Assembly: GCA_900548355.1 (NCBI GenBank)
Contig: URKR01000019.1
Coordinates: 1-36,898, forward strand
Length of the DNA stretch: 36,898 bases
DNA from: an uncultured Oscillospiraceae bacterium
GTDB lineage: Bacteria > Bacillota > Clostridia > Oscillospirales > Ruminococcaceae
Direction of reading: 5' to 3'
Part shown: one piece after another, positions 1 through 7,467 of the stretch
Layout of the letters: every line of letters starts with the position of its first letter
Position numbering within the stretch: the stretch's first letter is position 1
Translations under genes and position numbers: made by a program
Notes under the pieces: model-generated
Database searches by the model: none
The model's input: the letters and a program-made list of their open reading frames with translations, nothing else
Told to the model about the DNA's origin: nothing

Positions 1-88
1 GCTTTCTGCGCGGCGGGTTCGGGCCGGGCGGGTTCGGCCGGGCCGCCGCCCGGCGGTACACCTCATGCGGTTGGTTCTGCTTTTCCAT
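1..88 (-). CDS. Partial CDS at left edge, N-terminus of an unidentified protein
   Basis: An ATG at 86-88 (minus strand) preceded by an AGGAG-containing leader opens a frame that runs off the window. The 29 visible codons read MEKQNQPHEVYRRAAARPNP and continue with further Pro/Arg-rich residues. Such a basic, proline-rich stretch is common as the cytoplasmic tail before a first membrane helix, for example in LytR-CpsA-Psr proteins that close surface-polymer clusters, but nothing visible proves that. A promoter-like sequence lies just upstream at 141-169, so the gene may be transcribed independently of the glycosyltransferase operon. Confidence 0.55.
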   Translation of the reverse strand, partial: MEKQNQPHEVYRRAAARPNPPGPNPPRRK

Positions 89-140
89 ATTCCTGGCTCC
101 TGGTGGGTTTGTGGCTTTCTTTTGTTTTTTATGTACCTTT

Positions 141-169
141 ATGGTAGCACGACTTTGGCAAAATTACAA
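141..169 (-). promoter_or_regulatory. Probable sigma-A promoter for the left-edge gene
   Basis: Reading the minus strand, TTGTAA (164-169) is followed after 17 nt by TACCAT (141-146). Each box matches consensus at 4 of 6 positions, in a locally AT-rich stretch in an otherwise GC-rich window. The gene at 88 begins about 45 nt downstream of the predicted start point. The 181-nt gap between that gene and the stop at 270 shows nothing else and no clear terminator. Confidence 0.4.
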
Positions 170-269
170 TCACAGCCCGGGCAAAGTTGCGGAAACTGGT
201 AGAATTTTACAAAATTATATCTTTGTTTTTCCTTTTGGCGCCGCGGGCTCCTTCAAGATCGCTTTGACC

Positions 270-1280
270 TTACCGGGCTTTCCCTTTTCCCAGGCTTGCC
301 GCCCAGGTCGCAAATTTTGGCCCGGCAGTGCGCAGAAGCAGCTGGTAGGCGCGCCAGCTGCGCTGTTCGCGCACCTCTTTGCCATAAGGGTACAGCCCGC
401 GCAGCGCGCGCAGGCCGGGCAGGCAGGCGGCGCGCAGGGCTTGATCCGGCACGGCGGCCGTGCGGGCCTGCGGCCAGAACACATCGGCCACGGCGTCCCG
501 CGCGGCGGCAAAGGCAGCGGCATCCAGCGCGCCTGTCTCCCGCATCGCTTCGACATGCCGCCAGGTGGCCGCGATCGCCGTGAACCGCCGGGGCAGGTTT
601 TTCGCATCGTTGAGCAGGCTGCCGGCCCGGTTTTCGCGGTAATGGGTAAAGACCAGATCGATAAAATTCATCCGCGCCCCGGCCGCGAGCAATTCAAGAT
701 CGAAGCCGACATCCTCGGCCCAGCGCACGTCCTCCCGGAATTGCAGGCCGCGTTCTTGCAAAAATGCCCGCCGCAGGCAGTATTTCCAGACCGACCAGTG
801 CCCGGCCGCATACAGCGCCGATAACCGGGCCGCAAAGTCCCCCTCGGCCGCGCCGGGGGCAAAAACCAGCCCGGCGTGGGGTTCGAGACATCCCTCGGGC
901 AAAAGGCGCAGATACCGGCCGATGTACCAGTCAAAGCCCGGCTCTTCGGCCAGCGTCCGCCGCAGCCCTCCCAGCAGGCCGGGGGCCATGCGGTCGTCGC
1001 CGTCCAAAAACAGCACCCACTCCCCTTTGGCGGCGGCAAGCCCTGTGTTGCGCGCGGCCGAAAGCCCGCTGTTTTCGCGGTGCAACGCCCGCACGCCGGG
1101 GTTTTGGGCCGCAAGCTCATCGGCCAGCGCGCCAGTCGAATCGGTCGAGCCGTCATCAACGACCAGGCACTCCCAATCCGTCCCGCCCTGGTCCGCCACG
1201 CTCGCGACACATTCGGCAAGGTACGCTTTGACATTATAGGCCGGGACGATGACGCTGAAGGTCGGGGTTTGTTCAGCCAT
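270..1280 (-). CDS. Family 2 glycosyltransferase
   Basis: A GT-A fold GT2 transferase of about 336 residues, expected to move a nucleotide-sugar residue onto a lipid-linked glycan at the cytoplasmic membrane face. Visible motifs are VIVPAYN near residue 10, VVDDGSTD near 40-47, SGLSAARNTG near 71-80 and the metal-binding LDGDD near 92-96. The GTG at 1289 is less likely to be the start than the ATG at 1280, because GGGAGGTGA sits 5 nt before the latter. The start overlaps the end of the GT6 gene by 8 nt, so translation is probably coupled. It is the last recognisable gene of the leftward polysaccharide operon. The donor and acceptor cannot be read from the sequence. Confidence 0.9.
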   Translation of the reverse strand: MAEQTPTFSVIVPAYNVKAYLAECVASVADQGGTDWECLVVDDGSTDSTGALADELAAQNPGVRALHRENSGLSAARNTGLAAAKGEWVLFLDGDDRMAPGLLGGLRRTLAEEPGFDWYIGRYLRLLPEGCLEPHAGLVFAPGAAEGDFAARLSALYAAGHWSVWKYCLRRAFLQERGLQFREDVRWAEDVGFDLELLAAGARMNFIDLVFTHYRENRAGSLLNDAKNLPRRFTAIAATWRHVEAMRETGALDAAAFAAARDAVADVFWPQARTAAVPDQALRAACLPGLRALRGLYPYGKEVREQRSWRAYQLLLRTAGPKFATWAASLGKGKAR

Positions 1281-2169
1281 CTCCCTCACCTCCCGGGTAG
1301 TTTCCTGTTTGCCAGCCCGACGTGGCAGCCCGCGGCGTTACGCGGCGGCGCAGCAGGGTATCCCGCGCGCGCCAGAGATACGGCAGCCAGTTGAGGGTGA
1401 ACGCCTCCCACTTGCGCTCGAAAAAATTTTGCGGTTTGGGCGCCCCCTTAACCGCTTCCGCATCCAGAAAGCGGCTTTTTTGCAGCACCCGGATGCGATC
1501 GCCGCCATCGGGCAGCGGGGTTTCCTCCGGCACGCAGAAGCAGGGCGGCAGAACGCGGAACCGCCGCGGCCATTCGGCCACGAGCCGGTTGAGCTGGCTT
1601 TCATCGTGGAAGCGGGCAATGATGCCGCGATCAAGATCTTCCCGGGTGCGGGCTTGCAGTTCACGGCAAAGCGCGAGATAAGCCGCCGCCGTGCCGCCGT
1701 TGAGCCCGCCCGCCACATAATACGTTCCGCCGTTGTACGGGATGCCGGCCCAGCTGGCCGGCCGCCGCTCGTAGGGGTGGAAGAGCGGGTTTCTGCCGTC
1801 ATAGGGCAGATGGCAGACGGCGGTCAGCGATCTGCCGGCATCGGGCAGAATCTCTTCGGCGTGGACAGGGCCGGTACAGAAGAGGTTCGCGTTGGCAAAA
1901 AACAGATAGTCATACCCGGCCAGCGCCGCCTCCTGCGAGAGGAAAGCGTCAAACCGCTGCAAGGTGCTGTAGGGCCAGGGCAGGGCCTTCTGCGGGATGC
2001 GGCGCACATCGGGGTTGCCTTCCCCCGCAACCTGCGCGGCGTCGGTAAAGACAAAGAAGGTTTTATCCAGCTCCGGCAAAAAGTTTTGGCGGAAGTTTTC
2101 ATAAAACCCCGGCCAGAACACCCGGTATGAGCCGGTACAAATATAGAGAATCGCGATGGTCTTGGGCAT
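1273..2169 (-). CDS. Family 6 glycosyltransferase (ABO blood-group transferase family)
   Basis: A 298-residue protein with the hallmarks of bacterial GT6, the family of human ABO transferases: IAILYICTGSYRVFWPGFYE at 5-24, FFVFTD at 38-43, NAN at 93-95 in place of the vertebrate DXD, HPYERRPAS at 131-139, YYVAGGLNGG at 150-159 and HDES at 188-191. Known bacterial GT6 enzymes add alpha-1,3 GalNAc or Gal to Fuc-alpha-1,2-Gal and are metal-independent with NXN. The AGG tripeptide at 153-155 matches my recollection of Bacteroides ovatus BoGT6a (GalNAc type). Gly at the position of human residue 268 also points to GalNAc rather than Gal, but this is inference. A good Shine-Dalgarno (AAAGGAG) precedes the ATG. 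A fucosyltransferase lies one gene upstream, separated by the flippase. Confidence 0.9.
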   Translation of the reverse strand: MPKTIAILYICTGSYRVFWPGFYENFRQNFLPELDKTFFVFTDAAQVAGEGNPDVRRIPQKALPWPYSTLQRFDAFLSQEAALAGYDYLFFANANLFCTGPVHAEEILPDAGRSLTAVCHLPYDGRNPLFHPYERRPASWAGIPYNGGTYYVAGGLNGGTAAAYLALCRELQARTREDLDRGIIARFHDESQLNRLVAEWPRRFRVLPPCFCVPEETPLPDGGDRIRVLQKSRFLDAEAVKGAPKPQNFFERKWEAFTLNWLPYLWRARDTLLRRRVTPRAATSGWQTGNYPGGEGDG

Positions 2170-2236
2170 GGGAAGCCTCTCCTTTCGATAGCGCAGCGCA
2201 GTCCGCCAAATCTTACCTCTGAACGCTTTCCGGCAT

Positions 2237-3769
2237 TCAGCTTTTCCTCACCCTTGCCAAAACCTTCCCCGCCGCGCGCTTTGCGGTGCCGCGCAGGTAG
2301 GCGGCGTCGGCTGTCCAGGCATAAAAGAGCAGGTTCAAAAGGTTTGGCACCACGGCGACAACCGCCGCCCGGCCGAACAGCCAGATCCAGCCGCCCGGCA
2401 GCAGCGCGCAGACCCAGGCCGTGCCGCCCATGCACAGCGCAAGGGTGACAAGATGCGCCAGCTGTACCCGGACATAATGCCCAAGGAAACCTTTCACATA
2501 CTGTTTGCAGACCACCCGCACCCGGCCGAACCACATGATGCAGTGGGCCACGACGGTGGCGAAGGTTGCGCCGGCAATGCCGAACGGCACAAACAGCGCA
2601 AAGCTGAGCAGAAGGTTCACCGCAGCCGAAGCCACCATGAACCACTGGTCCTGCTCAAAATGGCCGAGCACCGCGCGGTAGCTGCCCAGCATCCGGTGGT
2701 TCCAGCCGACATATTCGTTGAGGCAGAACAGGAGCAAAAACGCCAGCGGCAGCAGCCGGTCCGCCCCCATCCAGAGGGTCATAAAGGGTTGGAACAGGCA
2801 AAAATACGCCGTGGCGACAAAACTTCCGAAGAGATAGCTGAACAGGTCAAGCCCCCAGAACACTTCCTTGTCATGGGCGTTTTCACCGGCCGCCTTGTCA
2901 TAGACGATGTTGCCGATGCCGGACGAAAAACTGTCCATAATCTTGTTGCCGATGTTGGTGACGCTGTCTGAAATTGAAGAATAGTTGCCAAGGTTGGTCG
3001 TCAGCGTCGCGCCGCCCATGCGGGAGGTCACGATCGTATCCGAGGAGCCGTAGATCGTGTTCGAGATGCGGTGGACAAGATAGTACCGCAGATCGTGGAA
3101 AATGCCGAGACTGCGGAAATCGTCGAGGGTGACCCTGACATCTTTCACAAAGGGGAAATCTTTGCGGAAGCGGCGGGCCACGACGAGGTTCGCGCAGGTG
3201 TTGAATACGATTGTGATGCCGAAATACAGCACATAGTCCGGCCACCAGAGCGAGATCGCGATGCGCGCCAGATAGGTCGCGACATTAAAACAGAAATCGA
3301 TCCGGGTACACAGATACCCTTGCTGGGTGCAGGTGTACATGAGCCGCCTTGTCACGAGGAAATAGCTCGAGAGCGTCGAGAGGGCGTTGAGGCCGTAGAC
3401 GGTATAGGCTGCCTGCATATCGGCCCCCGGCATGATCCAGGGCAGCAGGGCCGCGCCGGCAAGCGCGAGCAGGCAGATCAGCAGCCCGACCGCGCGGTAG
3501 GCCCACTTATACATCGACATATACAGGCTGATCTTTTCTTCGTCCTTCGCCGCGATCTGCTCGTACAATCGGTAGCTGATGACGCTGCCGACGCCGAACT
3601 CGGCAATCGAGAAGAAGTTGAAGAGTTTTTCGACGACGCCGGTCGCCTGGGCGATGCCGTCGCCAAAGTTGGTGACGAGCAGCCGCCGGGTGGCCAGGCC
3701 GAGCAGCAGCAACAGCAAGCTGGTGCCCAGCGTGTAGGCCATATTGATGAGGGTGCGTTTGGTTCTCAT
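2237..3769 (-). CDS. Wzx-type polysaccharide flippase (MOP superfamily)
   Basis: A 510-residue, strongly hydrophobic protein with about 12-14 predicted membrane helices. The N-terminal segment (GLATRRLLVTNFGDG, then FNFFSIAEFGVGSVISYRLY) is typical of Wzx flippases that turn undecaprenyl-linked repeat units across the cytoplasmic membrane. The central RISNTIYGSSDTIV region fits the second half of this fold. The longest frame starts 40 codons further upstream, but that part overlaps the preceding gene and looks like translated noise. The ATG at 3769 has AAAGG upstream and begins MRTKRTLINM. The gene sits between the GT11 and GT6 genes. Its presence implies a Wzx/Wzy-type polymer, although no Wzy is visible in the window. 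Confidence 0.9.
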   Translation of the reverse strand: MRTKRTLINMAYTLGTSLLLLLLGLATRRLLVTNFGDGIAQATGVVEKLFNFFSIAEFGVGSVISYRLYEQIAAKDEEKISLYMSMYKWAYRAVGLLICLLALAGAALLPWIMPGADMQAAYTVYGLNALSTLSSYFLVTRRLMYTCTQQGYLCTRIDFCFNVATYLARIAISLWWPDYVLYFGITIVFNTCANLVVARRFRKDFPFVKDVRVTLDDFRSLGIFHDLRYYLVHRISNTIYGSSDTIVTSRMGGATLTTNLGNYSSISDSVTNIGNKIMDSFSSGIGNIVYDKAAGENAHDKEVFWGLDLFSYLFGSFVATAYFCLFQPFMTLWMGADRLLPLAFLLLFCLNEYVGWNHRMLGSYRAVLGHFEQDQWFMVASAAVNLLLSFALFVPFGIAGATFATVVAHCIMWFGRVRVVCKQYVKGFLGHYVRVQLAHLVTLALCMGGTAWVCALLPGGWIWLFGRAAVVAVVPNLLNLLFYAWTADAAYLRGTAKRAAGKVLARVRKS

Positions 3770-3779
3770 GGGTATGCCT

Positions 3780-4709
3780 TTATGGGTGTGTTTGGATTGC
3801 GATACGCCGCCAGCCGGGCAGGTAGAGGTCGCTGCGCTTGGTGTGGGCGTACCAGCGTTCGGGCGCCCAGACAATCTTGTCCGGCGCATCGGCCAGGTAC
3901 TGCGCCCACCAGCTATAGGTGGAGTTGCTCAGCACAAAGCCGCGGCAGCGCTGCATGAGCGCAAGGTCGTTTGCCGCCGCGCCCTGCGGCAGTATGGTGG
4001 CCGGCAGGCCGGCCGTGGGCAGGTGTTCGCGCGCCCAGGGCTCGTCGTCGGTAAAGACAAAGAGCTCGGCCTCCGGTTTGGCGGCGGCGACGGCGGCGAC
4101 GGCGGCGGCGTAATACTCCGGCGTGCAGACCTGCAGAATCTCGTTTTCGGGCTTGAGGTAATCCCCGCGGCGCAGGTGTACGGCCACCGGCCAGCGCGCC
4201 GCTGCAATCGCCGCGGCAAAGGGGCCGGCTGGCGGTGTTTTGGCGCGCAGCTCGCGGCAGATCGTACCGGCTGCATCGGCGAAGTACCGCTCGCTCTGGA
4301 AGTAGCCCCAAGCCAGAAAATCCCGACTGGGGCCGCGGCGGGCCGGGGTGTAGCCGTCGGTGGCAAAATGCAGGCCGATCATATTGAGCAGCGGGGCCAT
4401 GCGGCGCTCAAACGGCTGCCAGTCGCGCGCCAGCAGGCCGCGGCGCTGCTCGTACTTAATCATCAGCGCCTTGGCGGCGTTTTGGCGGGGCAGGTGGGTT
4501 TTGGCGAACTGCGGCTCGCTCAAGATCCGCACCCCGGGGCTGATGGCCAGCGCTTCAAGCGCACAGGCCGTGTGGGCGGGTGCGCCGTCGCGCCAGTCCT
4601 GCCGGTCAAGCAGGGTGACCCCCTCGCCGCATCGCAAACCGAGCGCGCGGGCAAATGCATAGACAAACATCTGGTTGCCAAGGCCGCCGGCCAGTTCCGC
4701 ATAGATCAT
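3780..4709 (-). CDS. Family 11 glycosyltransferase, probable alpha-1,2-fucosyltransferase
   Basis: A 309-residue protein with GT11 signatures: GGLGNQMFVYAFARAL at 8-23, the GDP-fucose binding HLRRGDY at 178-184, FVFTDDE at 218-223, and SNSTYSWWAQYL at 261-272. The family transfers L-fucose from GDP-fucose to the 2-position of galactose. No GDP-fucose synthesis genes (gmd, fcl) are present in the window. The start overlaps the upstream GT4 stop by 4 nt (ATGA coupling), and the flippase follows 10 nt after its stop. Residues 201-210 are an alanine-rich run encoded by a GCC/GGC-type triplet stretch at about 4081-4112, which looks like a low-complexity insertion in a surface loop. Confidence 0.9.
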   Translation of the reverse strand: MIYAELAGGLGNQMFVYAFARALGLRCGEGVTLLDRQDWRDGAPAHTACALEALAISPGVRILSEPQFAKTHLPRQNAAKALMIKYEQRRGLLARDWQPFERRMAPLLNMIGLHFATDGYTPARRGPSRDFLAWGYFQSERYFADAAGTICRELRAKTPPAGPFAAAIAAARWPVAVHLRRGDYLKPENEILQVCTPEYYAAAVAAVAAAKPEAELFVFTDDEPWAREHLPTAGLPATILPQGAAANDLALMQRCRGFVLSNSTYSWWAQYLADAPDKIVWAPERWYAHTKRSDLYLPGWRRIAIQTHP

Positions 4710-5812
4710 CGCGCACCTGCCAATTCGTCGTAGAGGCGCTCCATCCGCCGCGCCGCTGTCGCCAGCTCATACCCGGCCGCGGCCAGCTGGGGCCAGTGGT
4801 CGGCATGGGGGCCGGCCGAAGCGATCGACGCGGCTTTGTCCGCCCATGTACCAAACGGCGCGTCAAGCGGCAGAAAATGCACGAGTTCGGTCACCGCGCC
4901 GTCGTTCGGCACATTGGTCGAAGCCAGGCAGGGCGTGCCGCAGCCCTGCGCTTCGACCAAAGTAACCGGGCTGCCCTCAAAGTTGCTCGGCAGCAAAAAC
5001 AGGTCGAAGGCGTTCATATAGGCCGGCACATCGGTCTGCACGCCGGCAAAGAGCACCCGGTTTTGCAAACCGTGGGCCGCGACGGCGGCGCGAATCTCGC
5101 CTTCCATCTCGCCGTCGCCGACGAGCAGCAGCTTCCAGGCCGGGTTTTTGGCCGCGAGCGCGGCGAAGATTTCGATCAAAAACAGCGGGTTTTTCTGGTG
5201 GTTGAGCCGGCCGACAAACCCGGCGAGCTTTTCCTCCTCCCCAATGCCGTACTGCGCGCGGATGCGGGCGCGGGCCGCGGCGTCGGGGTGAAAGCGGTTC
5301 TGATCGACCGCGTTGCAGGCAACCGCAAAGTTCGGCTTTTGATCGATACGATCGCCAAACACAAACCGCCCGGCCGCCACCCCGCAGCCGAGGAAATAAT
5401 CGGCCGTGTGCTGGTAGATCAGGTGCGCCGCCCGCCAGGCCAGCGTGACCGGCGGGTAGACGATATGGCTGTGGACGATGAGCTTGGCCCGCGGGCACTG
5501 CGCCCGCATGGCAACACAGGCCAGCGCGCCGATCTTGCTGGCCGTGTGGTAGTGGATGATGTCATAGTCCTTGTGTTCACGCAGGTGGCGGCGCAGCGCG
5601 CGGGCGCGGTCGCGCTTGTTATCCGGCACCGCAAAGATCCGCACGCCGGCGGCCTCAAGCGCCGGGGCGCTGGAAGCCTGGCCGGGCGGGCAGGCCCCGA
5701 CAAAGAGATCTACGGGATAGCGCGAGAGATCCATCCGCAGCAGCAGGTTCTGCACATACCGCTGCACCCCGCTCTGCACGCCGAGATGGTTGCCGATCAT
5801 CAGAATTTTCAT
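4706..5812 (-). CDS. Family 4 glycosyltransferase (GT-B)
   Basis: A 368-residue GT-B enzyme with a retaining GT4 C-terminal half. It begins MKILMIGNHLGVQSGVQRYV, a form typical of EpsF-like exopolysaccharide transferases. NFAVACNAVD lies at 161-170, GFVGRLNHQKNPLFLI at 198-213, LLLVGDGE at 228-235 and the EX7E catalytic pair at E279/E287 within LLPSNFEGSPVTLVEAQGCG. Such enzymes add hexoses or N-acetylhexosamines to lipid-linked intermediates on the cytoplasmic side. AAGGAAG precedes the ATG. It follows the methyltransferase-like gene by 9 nt and is coupled to the GT11 gene by a 4-nt overlap. Confidence 0.92.
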   Translation of the reverse strand: MKILMIGNHLGVQSGVQRYVQNLLLRMDLSRYPVDLFVGACPPGQASSAPALEAAGVRIFAVPDNKRDRARALRRHLREHKDYDIIHYHTASKIGALACVAMRAQCPRAKLIVHSHIVYPPVTLAWRAAHLIYQHTADYFLGCGVAAGRFVFGDRIDQKPNFAVACNAVDQNRFHPDAAARARIRAQYGIGEEEKLAGFVGRLNHQKNPLFLIEIFAALAAKNPAWKLLLVGDGEMEGEIRAAVAAHGLQNRVLFAGVQTDVPAYMNAFDLFLLPSNFEGSPVTLVEAQGCGTPCLASTNVPNDGAVTELVHFLPLDAPFGTWADKAASIASAGPHADHWPQLAAAGYELATAARRMERLYDELAGAR

Positions 5813-5821
5813 GGTTCTTCC

Positions 5822-6499
5822 TTACTTGATGAGATCGACCACGAGCGACAGCGCGCGGTAGGGGTTCTGCACGCGGGGGTCGTGGTCGGGCGTGCGGTCG
5901 ATGTAGCCGAGGGTATAATCGATCGGTTCGGTGACCGACTTTCCTTCCGGCGTGTAGTAGTGGTAGAAGCGGGCCGAAGCAAACGGGCTGCCCTCGGCCA
6001 GGGCCTTGACCTGCTCATAGGTCGGGAACCAGAGGTGCGCCCCGCCGCCGAGCTTGCCGTCCTTATACCAGCCGCCGCCGTCCGGGTCAAAGACGATCGC
6101 GCCGGCCGCGTCCCGCTGGCAGCGGTTTGCGTAGACATCGCACCGGTAATCCGGCACCGAGATCCGCATCCGCGCGCCGGGCTTGAGGATGCGGTGCACC
6201 TCGGCCAGCACGGCGGGCAATGCTTCGTACGGGATATGCTCGAGCACGTCCTCGGCCTGGAAGAAATCGATGGTGTTATCTTCGAGCGGGAAAGGCTTTG
6301 TGATATCGTGCTTGATCGTGTTCCAATCAGCCTGCTTGATCGAAAGGCCGATGAAGCCCTCGTTTTCATAGAGGGGTTTCGACGGTATATCCCCCGCGTA
6401 GAGCCGCAGCACGTTGAAGGAAGCCGCCTCCGCAAAGGTCATCTTGTGGAACAGGGTATCCCCCAGCTTCCACAGTCGTTTTCTCCATGTCAGTTCCAT
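5822..6499 (-). CDS. Class I SAM methyltransferase-like protein
   Basis: A 225-residue protein resembling Methyltransf_11-type enzymes of capsule clusters. HDITKPFPLEDNTIDFFQAE (64-83), then DVLEHI and LAEVHRILKPGARMRISVPD (98-117), correspond to the acidic loop and post-motif region of the Rossmann methyltransferase fold. The C-terminus TPDHDPRVQNPYRALSLVVD is also seen in such proteins. Unusually, motif I is not a clear GxGxG: the equivalent segment reads FNVLRLYAGD (28-37). Either S-adenosylmethionine binding is altered or the protein is a methyltransferase-like accessory factor. It lies inside the glycosyltransferase operon, so a sugar or lipid-linked sugar is the likely target. Confidence 0.7.
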   Translation of the reverse strand: MELTWRKRLWKLGDTLFHKMTFAEAASFNVLRLYAGDIPSKPLYENEGFIGLSIKQADWNTIKHDITKPFPLEDNTIDFFQAEDVLEHIPYEALPAVLAEVHRILKPGARMRISVPDYRCDVYANRCQRDAAGAIVFDPDGGGWYKDGKLGGGAHLWFPTYEQVKALAEGSPFASARFYHYYTPEGKSVTEPIDYTLGYIDRTPDHDPRVQNPYRALSLVVDLIK

Positions 6500-6558
6500 G
6501 TTTGAACTCCTCCCATTTTTACCGTGCGCGGCTGTTGCCCCTTTTGCGGCGCAGCGGT

Positions 6559-7467
6559 TTACCAGTAGCTGCCGCCCTCGACGACTTCGCGGTTCGCGAT
6601 GCCCTCGTTTTCGGCCGGGCGCACCCAGGCGTCGTTATAGAGCCGGCTGATCTGGGGGTGGGTGTCCCACCGCTTGCCGCGGATGCCGAACAGCAGCTGG
6701 GTTGCGCCGCTCATCTGGATCGCCGCATGGCCGGTATCCCGCGCATGGATCGCAAGCGGCATGCTGTAGGCCCCGGCCCCGGTGATCGCGACGTCGTAGT
6801 CGACGGCATCCATCTGACTTTCCATCGCCTCGAGCGCGTCGAACCAGGAGGCATAGCCGGTTTCCTGCCCGGCCAGGCCCTGCACGGCGCGGATGACGGT
6901 CAGCGAGGCAAACTCCGGCAGGATATCGGTGCCGGGGAACAGCTGCTCCCGCCGGGCGTACTGGCGCAGGATCGTATCCTTGAACGGATGCACGACGAGC
7001 ACCCGCTTGCCGGCGAGCGCCGCGCTCCAGGGGCGGGGGTGGTAGTAGGGTTCGAGCGCGCGCAGCTTGGCAAAAAGGGTTCCCTTGCAGCCGGCGATGA
7101 CCTCCCGCTCGGCCCCGACATCCCAGAGCGCAAGCAGGTCGATCTTCTGCACGCAGTCTGTGTAGAGCGTGCAGAAGCGGTTCAGCGTTTCGTCGTCGGT
7201 CGGGAATACGCCGGACAGATTGCGGATATCGGCCCGCACCGCGTCGCGGTAGGTTTGGCCGCCGGTGCGTCGGTATTCGGCGATCGTGCGCATCTCGGTG
7301 GCGCCGCAGCGGCCCATGCAGAAGATGCGCCCTTCACGCAGCCAGTCGCCAATGAGGTTGTTGCCGGCTTCGGCCGAAAGGATCGGCACGCCGCGGTATT
7401 TCCAGCGGAACAGCCCGCCTTTGACGATGTTGCGGGCAACTTCCTTCCATTTGGCGTCGTTATCCAT
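6559..7467 (-). CDS. Conserved protein of polysaccharide clusters, function unrecognised
   Basis: A soluble-looking 302-residue protein with no signal peptide or membrane helix. Near residues 49-60 it has FCMGRCGATEM, which weakly recalls the N-terminal arginine-glycine-acid motif of GT-D (DUF1792) glycosyltransferases. The later segments AGKRVLVVHPFKDTIL and VDYDVAITGAGAYSMPLAIH have alternating beta-alpha character, as in a nucleotide-binding fold. The last third, SGATQLLFGIRGKRW, looks conserved. The start has GGGGTGA upstream, and the gene overlaps the upstream GT4 stop by 8 nt. Context makes a glycan-modifying or glycosyl-transfer role plausible, but no function can be assigned. Confidence 0.7.
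   Translation of the reverse strand: MDNDAKWKEVARNIVKGGLFRWKYRGVPILSAEAGNNLIGDWLREGRIFCMGRCGATEMRTIAEYRRTGGQTYRDAVRADIRNLSGVFPTDDETLNRFCTLYTDCVQKIDLLALWDVGAEREVIAGCKGTLFAKLRALEPYYHPRPWSAALAGKRVLVVHPFKDTILRQYARREQLFPGTDILPEFASLTVIRAVQGLAGQETGYASWFDALEAMESQMDAVDYDVAITGAGAYSMPLAIHARDTGHAAIQMSGATQLLFGIRGKRWDTHPQISRLYNDAWVRPAENEGIANREVVEGGSYW

Noticed and set aside
214..219. TATAAT on the minus strand upstream of the left-edge gene
   Set aside because: No -35-like sequence lies at 16-18 nt; the upstream bases are GC-rich. The pair at 141-169 is better placed.
4655..6505. Plus-strand open frame of 616 codons opposite GT4 and the methyltransferase-like gene
   Set aside because: No domain is readable. 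Two motif-bearing genes with ribosome-binding sites occupy the other strand.
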